This document shows positions 61,853-64,000 of a DNA stretch of 64,000 bases, one piece after another. Both the position numbers and the translations under genes were made by a program. The stretch is taken from contig NZ_JACSQW010000005.1 of the NCBI RefSeq assembly GCF_014836425.1, positions 1 to 64,000 of the forward strand. The letters run 5' to 3'. The first letter of the stretch is position 1. Each line of letters begins with the position of its first letter. The notes beneath the pieces are model-generated. The model searched no databases, was not told the DNA's origin, and saw only the letters and a list, made by a program, of their open reading frames with translations. The DNA is from Limosilactobacillus avistercoris (GTDB lineage Bacteria > Bacillota > Bacilli > Lactobacillales > Lactobacillaceae).

Positions 61853-64000
61853 ATGTCAACAATAAAGCGTCTTTACGAAAAGTTTCAACCTTCTCATTAC
61901 GATATCTTTCTTGATATCAACCGGGAAAAGAAGACCATTACTGGTAAGACAACCATTACAGGAAACGCCAGTGAACAGCAAATTAGTGTTAATCAAAAGT
62001 TTTTAACTGTTTCATCTGTTAAAGTCGGGGGAAAGGATGTCCCGTTCACTGTTGATAATGATGAAGAAACAATTAACATCACCCTACCAAAAGCTGGCGA
62101 AGTTACATTAACAATTGATTACTCAGCTCCCCTCACTGATACCATGATGGGAATTTACCCGTCATACTACAAGGTAGATGGGGAAAAGAAACAAATTATC
62201 GGGACCCAGTTCGAAACAACTTTTGCTCGCCAAGCCTTTCCGTCCGTTGATGAACCTGAAGCAAAAGCTACCTTTAGCCTTGCTGTTAAATTCGATGAAC
62301 ATCCTGGTGAAACCGTCATCGCCAACATGCCTGAGGATCATGTTTCAGATGGTGTTCACTACTTCCAACCAACTGTCCGGATGTCAACCTACCTGGTTGC
62401 CTTTGCTTTTGGTGAACTTCAATCCAAGAAGACCACAACCGAAAGCGGCGTTGAAGTCGGTGTCTTTGCAACAAAAGCTCACCAACCAAAAGAACTTGAT
62501 TTTGCCTTAGAAATTGCTAAAAAGGCAATTGAATTTTACGAAAAGTTCTACCAAACACCATACCCACTTCCCCATTCATGGCAATTAGCACTTCCTGACT
62601 TCTCTGCCGGAGCAATGGAGAACTGGGGCTTAGTAACCTACCGTGAAGCATACCTCCTGCTTGATCCAGATAATACTTCACTAGACATGAAACGCCTGGT
62701 TGCCACTGTAATCACCCACGAATTAGCTCACCAATGGTTTGGTGATCTGGTTACAATGAAGTGGTGGGACGACTTATGGTTGAATGAAAGTTTTGCTAAC
62801 ATGATGGAATACGTGGCGGTAGATGCCATCCACCCAGAATGGAAGATTTGGGAACTCTTCCAAACTTCCGAGGCTCCAATGGCCCTTCAACGAGATGCTA
62901 CTGATGGTGTTCAATCCGTTCATGTCCAAGTTAACAACCCTGCTGAAATCGATGCCCTCTTTGATGGAGCAATCGTCTATGCTAAGGGTGCACGGATGTT
63001 AGTAATGGTTCGGGCACTGATCGGGGACGATGCACTACGTAAAGGACTTAAGAACTACTTTGAAGCCCATAAATACCATAACGCTACCGGGGCAGATCTT
63101 TGGGAAGCTCTTGGAAAGGCGTCACAACTTGACATCGGTGCTATTATGCAATCATGGCTTGAACAGCCTGGTTATCCAGTTGTTGAAGCTAAAATTGTTG
63201 ACGGTCAACTACAGCTAAGTCAAAAGCAATTCTTTATTGGCGATGGTCAAGATGCAGGACGCTTATGGCAAATTCCACTAAACGCTAACTATAAAGTTGC
63301 CCCACAAATCATGAAGGAGCAAACAATTAACCTTGGCGATTACCAAGAATTACGGCAAGAAAATGGTAAGCCATTTAGACTCAACGTTGGCAATAATTCT
63401 CACTTTATTGTTAAGTATGATCAAACTTTGATGGATGATATTCTCGACCACCTTGATGAACTTAACGCCATCGACCAGCGTCAATTACTCCAAGATTTCC
63501 GTCTCTTAGCCGATGGTCAACAACTGTCCTATGCAGAGATCATTCCACTCTTACCACGGTTTGCTGATAGCCATTCTGAAATTGTTAATACTGCCCTTTA
63601 TGCAATCGTAAATAAGTTAAAGCAATTTGTTACTCCAGATAGCGATGAAGAAAAGGCTCTCAAACAATTTGTTGGTCAATTAAGTGCCAAGCAGGTTCAA
63701 CGGCTTGGTTGGCAACCACAAGCTGGCGAATCAAATGATGACCAATTGACCCGGCCAATCGTTTTGAGTGCTGCCCTTTATGCTGAAAACAAGGATGCAA
63801 TCGAAGCAGCCCACGAGATCTTTACTAAGAACCATGCACAATTAGAGAAGCTACCTGCCGATATTCGGCCACTGGTAATTCGGAATGAGGTTAAACACTA
63901 TGGAAGCAAAGACCTCTTTGCAGAATTATTGGAAGATTATCGTGAAACAACTGATGCTAGTTATAAGAGTGACCTTAACGGAGCAATTACCAGTACAACG
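61853..64000 (+). CDS. pepN: Aminopeptidase N, M1 family (3' end outside window)
   Basis: ATG 61853 with AAAGGA upstream; 716 codons to the window edge with no stop, of about 844 expected. FSAGAMENWGLVTYRE is the exopeptidase motif and THELAHQWFGDLVTMKWWDDLWLNE (shown for reference, HExxH-18-E zinc site) is near residue 290. Major general aminopeptidase of lactobacilli, releasing N-terminal residues from peptides. Part of the beta-barrel and the C-terminal helical domain are in view. Confidence 0.95.
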   Translation, partial: MSTIKRLYEKFQPSHYDIFLDINREKKTITGKTTITGNASEQQISVNQKFLTVSSVKVGGKDVPFTVDNDEETINITLPKAGEVTLTIDYSAPLTDTMMGIYPSYYKVDGEKKQIIGTQFETTFARQAFPSVDEPEAKATFSLAVKFDEHPGETVIANMPEDHVSDGVHYFQPTVRMSTYLVAFAFGELQSKKTTTESGVEVGVFATKAHQPKELDFALEIAKKAIEFYEKFYQTPYPLPHSWQLALPDFSAGAMENWGLVTYREAYLLLDPDNTSLDMKRLVATVITHELAHQWFGDLVTMKWWDDLWLNESFANMMEYVAVDAIHPEWKIWELFQTSEAPMALQRDATDGVQSVHVQVNNPAEIDALFDGAIVYAKGARMLVMVRALIGDDALRKGLKNYFEAHKYHNATGADLWEALGKASQLDIGAIMQSWLEQPGYPVVEAKIVDGQLQLSQKQFFIGDGQDAGRLWQIPLNANYKVAPQIMKEQTINLGDYQELRQENGKPFRLNVGNNSHFIVKYDQTLMDDILDHLDELNAIDQRQLLQDFRLLADGQQLSYAEIIPLLPRFADSHSEIVNTALYAIVNKLKQFVTPDSDEEKALKQFVGQLSAKQVQRLGWQPQAGESNDDQLTRPIVLSAALYAENKDAIEAAHEIFTKNHAQLEKLPADIRPLVIRNEVKHYGSKDLFAELLEDYRETTDASYKSDLNGAITSTT

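Overview
The window looks like chromosomal DNA of a low-GC, heterofermentative lactobacillus, most probably Limosilactobacillus of the reuteri group. The reasons are the gene set (type II nucleoside deoxyribosyltransferase, XerS-type recombinase, EbsA-LspA-RluD block, LPXTG protein with a Mub-like domain, many small redox enzymes) and strong AGGAGG ribosome sites with intrinsic terminators throughout. No similarity search was run; species and family names come from recognising motifs.

Layout. 0-4 kb: a lipoyl-carrier protein with its lipoate ligase, then a thiamine salvage operon (thiM-thiD-thiE) behind a TPP riboswitch and terminator. 4-12.7 kb: a broken patatin, a LysR/flavodoxin divergent pair, a cupin, manA, and a decaying stretch (8.6-11.4 kb) holding fragments of a hydrolase, aldo/keto reductase, medium-chain dehydrogenase and osmolyte-binding protein, followed by an intact DUF915-type hydrolase. 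12.8-22.8 kb: a CNNM/CBS protein, XerS-like recombinase, tRNA-Pro, an orphan 371-aa protein, a compact tyrosine recombinase, 3-hydroxyacyl-CoA dehydrogenase, MsrB, tRNA-Arg, HAD phosphatase, nucleoside deoxyribosyltransferase and an efflux MFS gene with an early stop. 22.9-35.1 kb: a PLD-like/AAA ATPase operon, a secreted nuclease under a possible LexA box, an amino-acid permease behind a threonine-rich leader peptide and attenuator, a large LPXTG protein, an orphan Dxs, a DUF2075 ATPase and a VTT membrane protein. 35.2-44.8 kb: UvrA2, paired fluoride channels, VOC protein, YdcF-like protein, AarF kinase, CopY-like repressor, DHA2 MFS, and azlD with a broken azlC. 44.9-49 kb: a redox cluster in which three genes carry frameshifts or stops. 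49-64 kb: GNAT, HhH glycosylase, HD hydrolase, DegV, RqcH, an AbiF-like HEPN protein preceded by a structured RNA, a CarA/CarB-like pair that has lost catalytic residues, RluD-LspA-EbsA, an RNase H and the start of pepN.

Most notable: (1) the Thr-codon leader peptide with mutually exclusive hairpins ahead of an APC permease, a ribosome-mediated attenuator in a lineage better known for T-boxes; (2) a CPSase-like operon with intact reading frames whose small subunit lacks the Cys-His-Glu triad and whose large subunit has an altered first ATP site, a shrunken second half and no regulatory domain; (3) an abiF locus with its own promoter, folded RNA and terminator, interrupted by a C-terminal stop codon; (4) unusually many single-lesion pseudogenes, concentrated in redox and transport genes.
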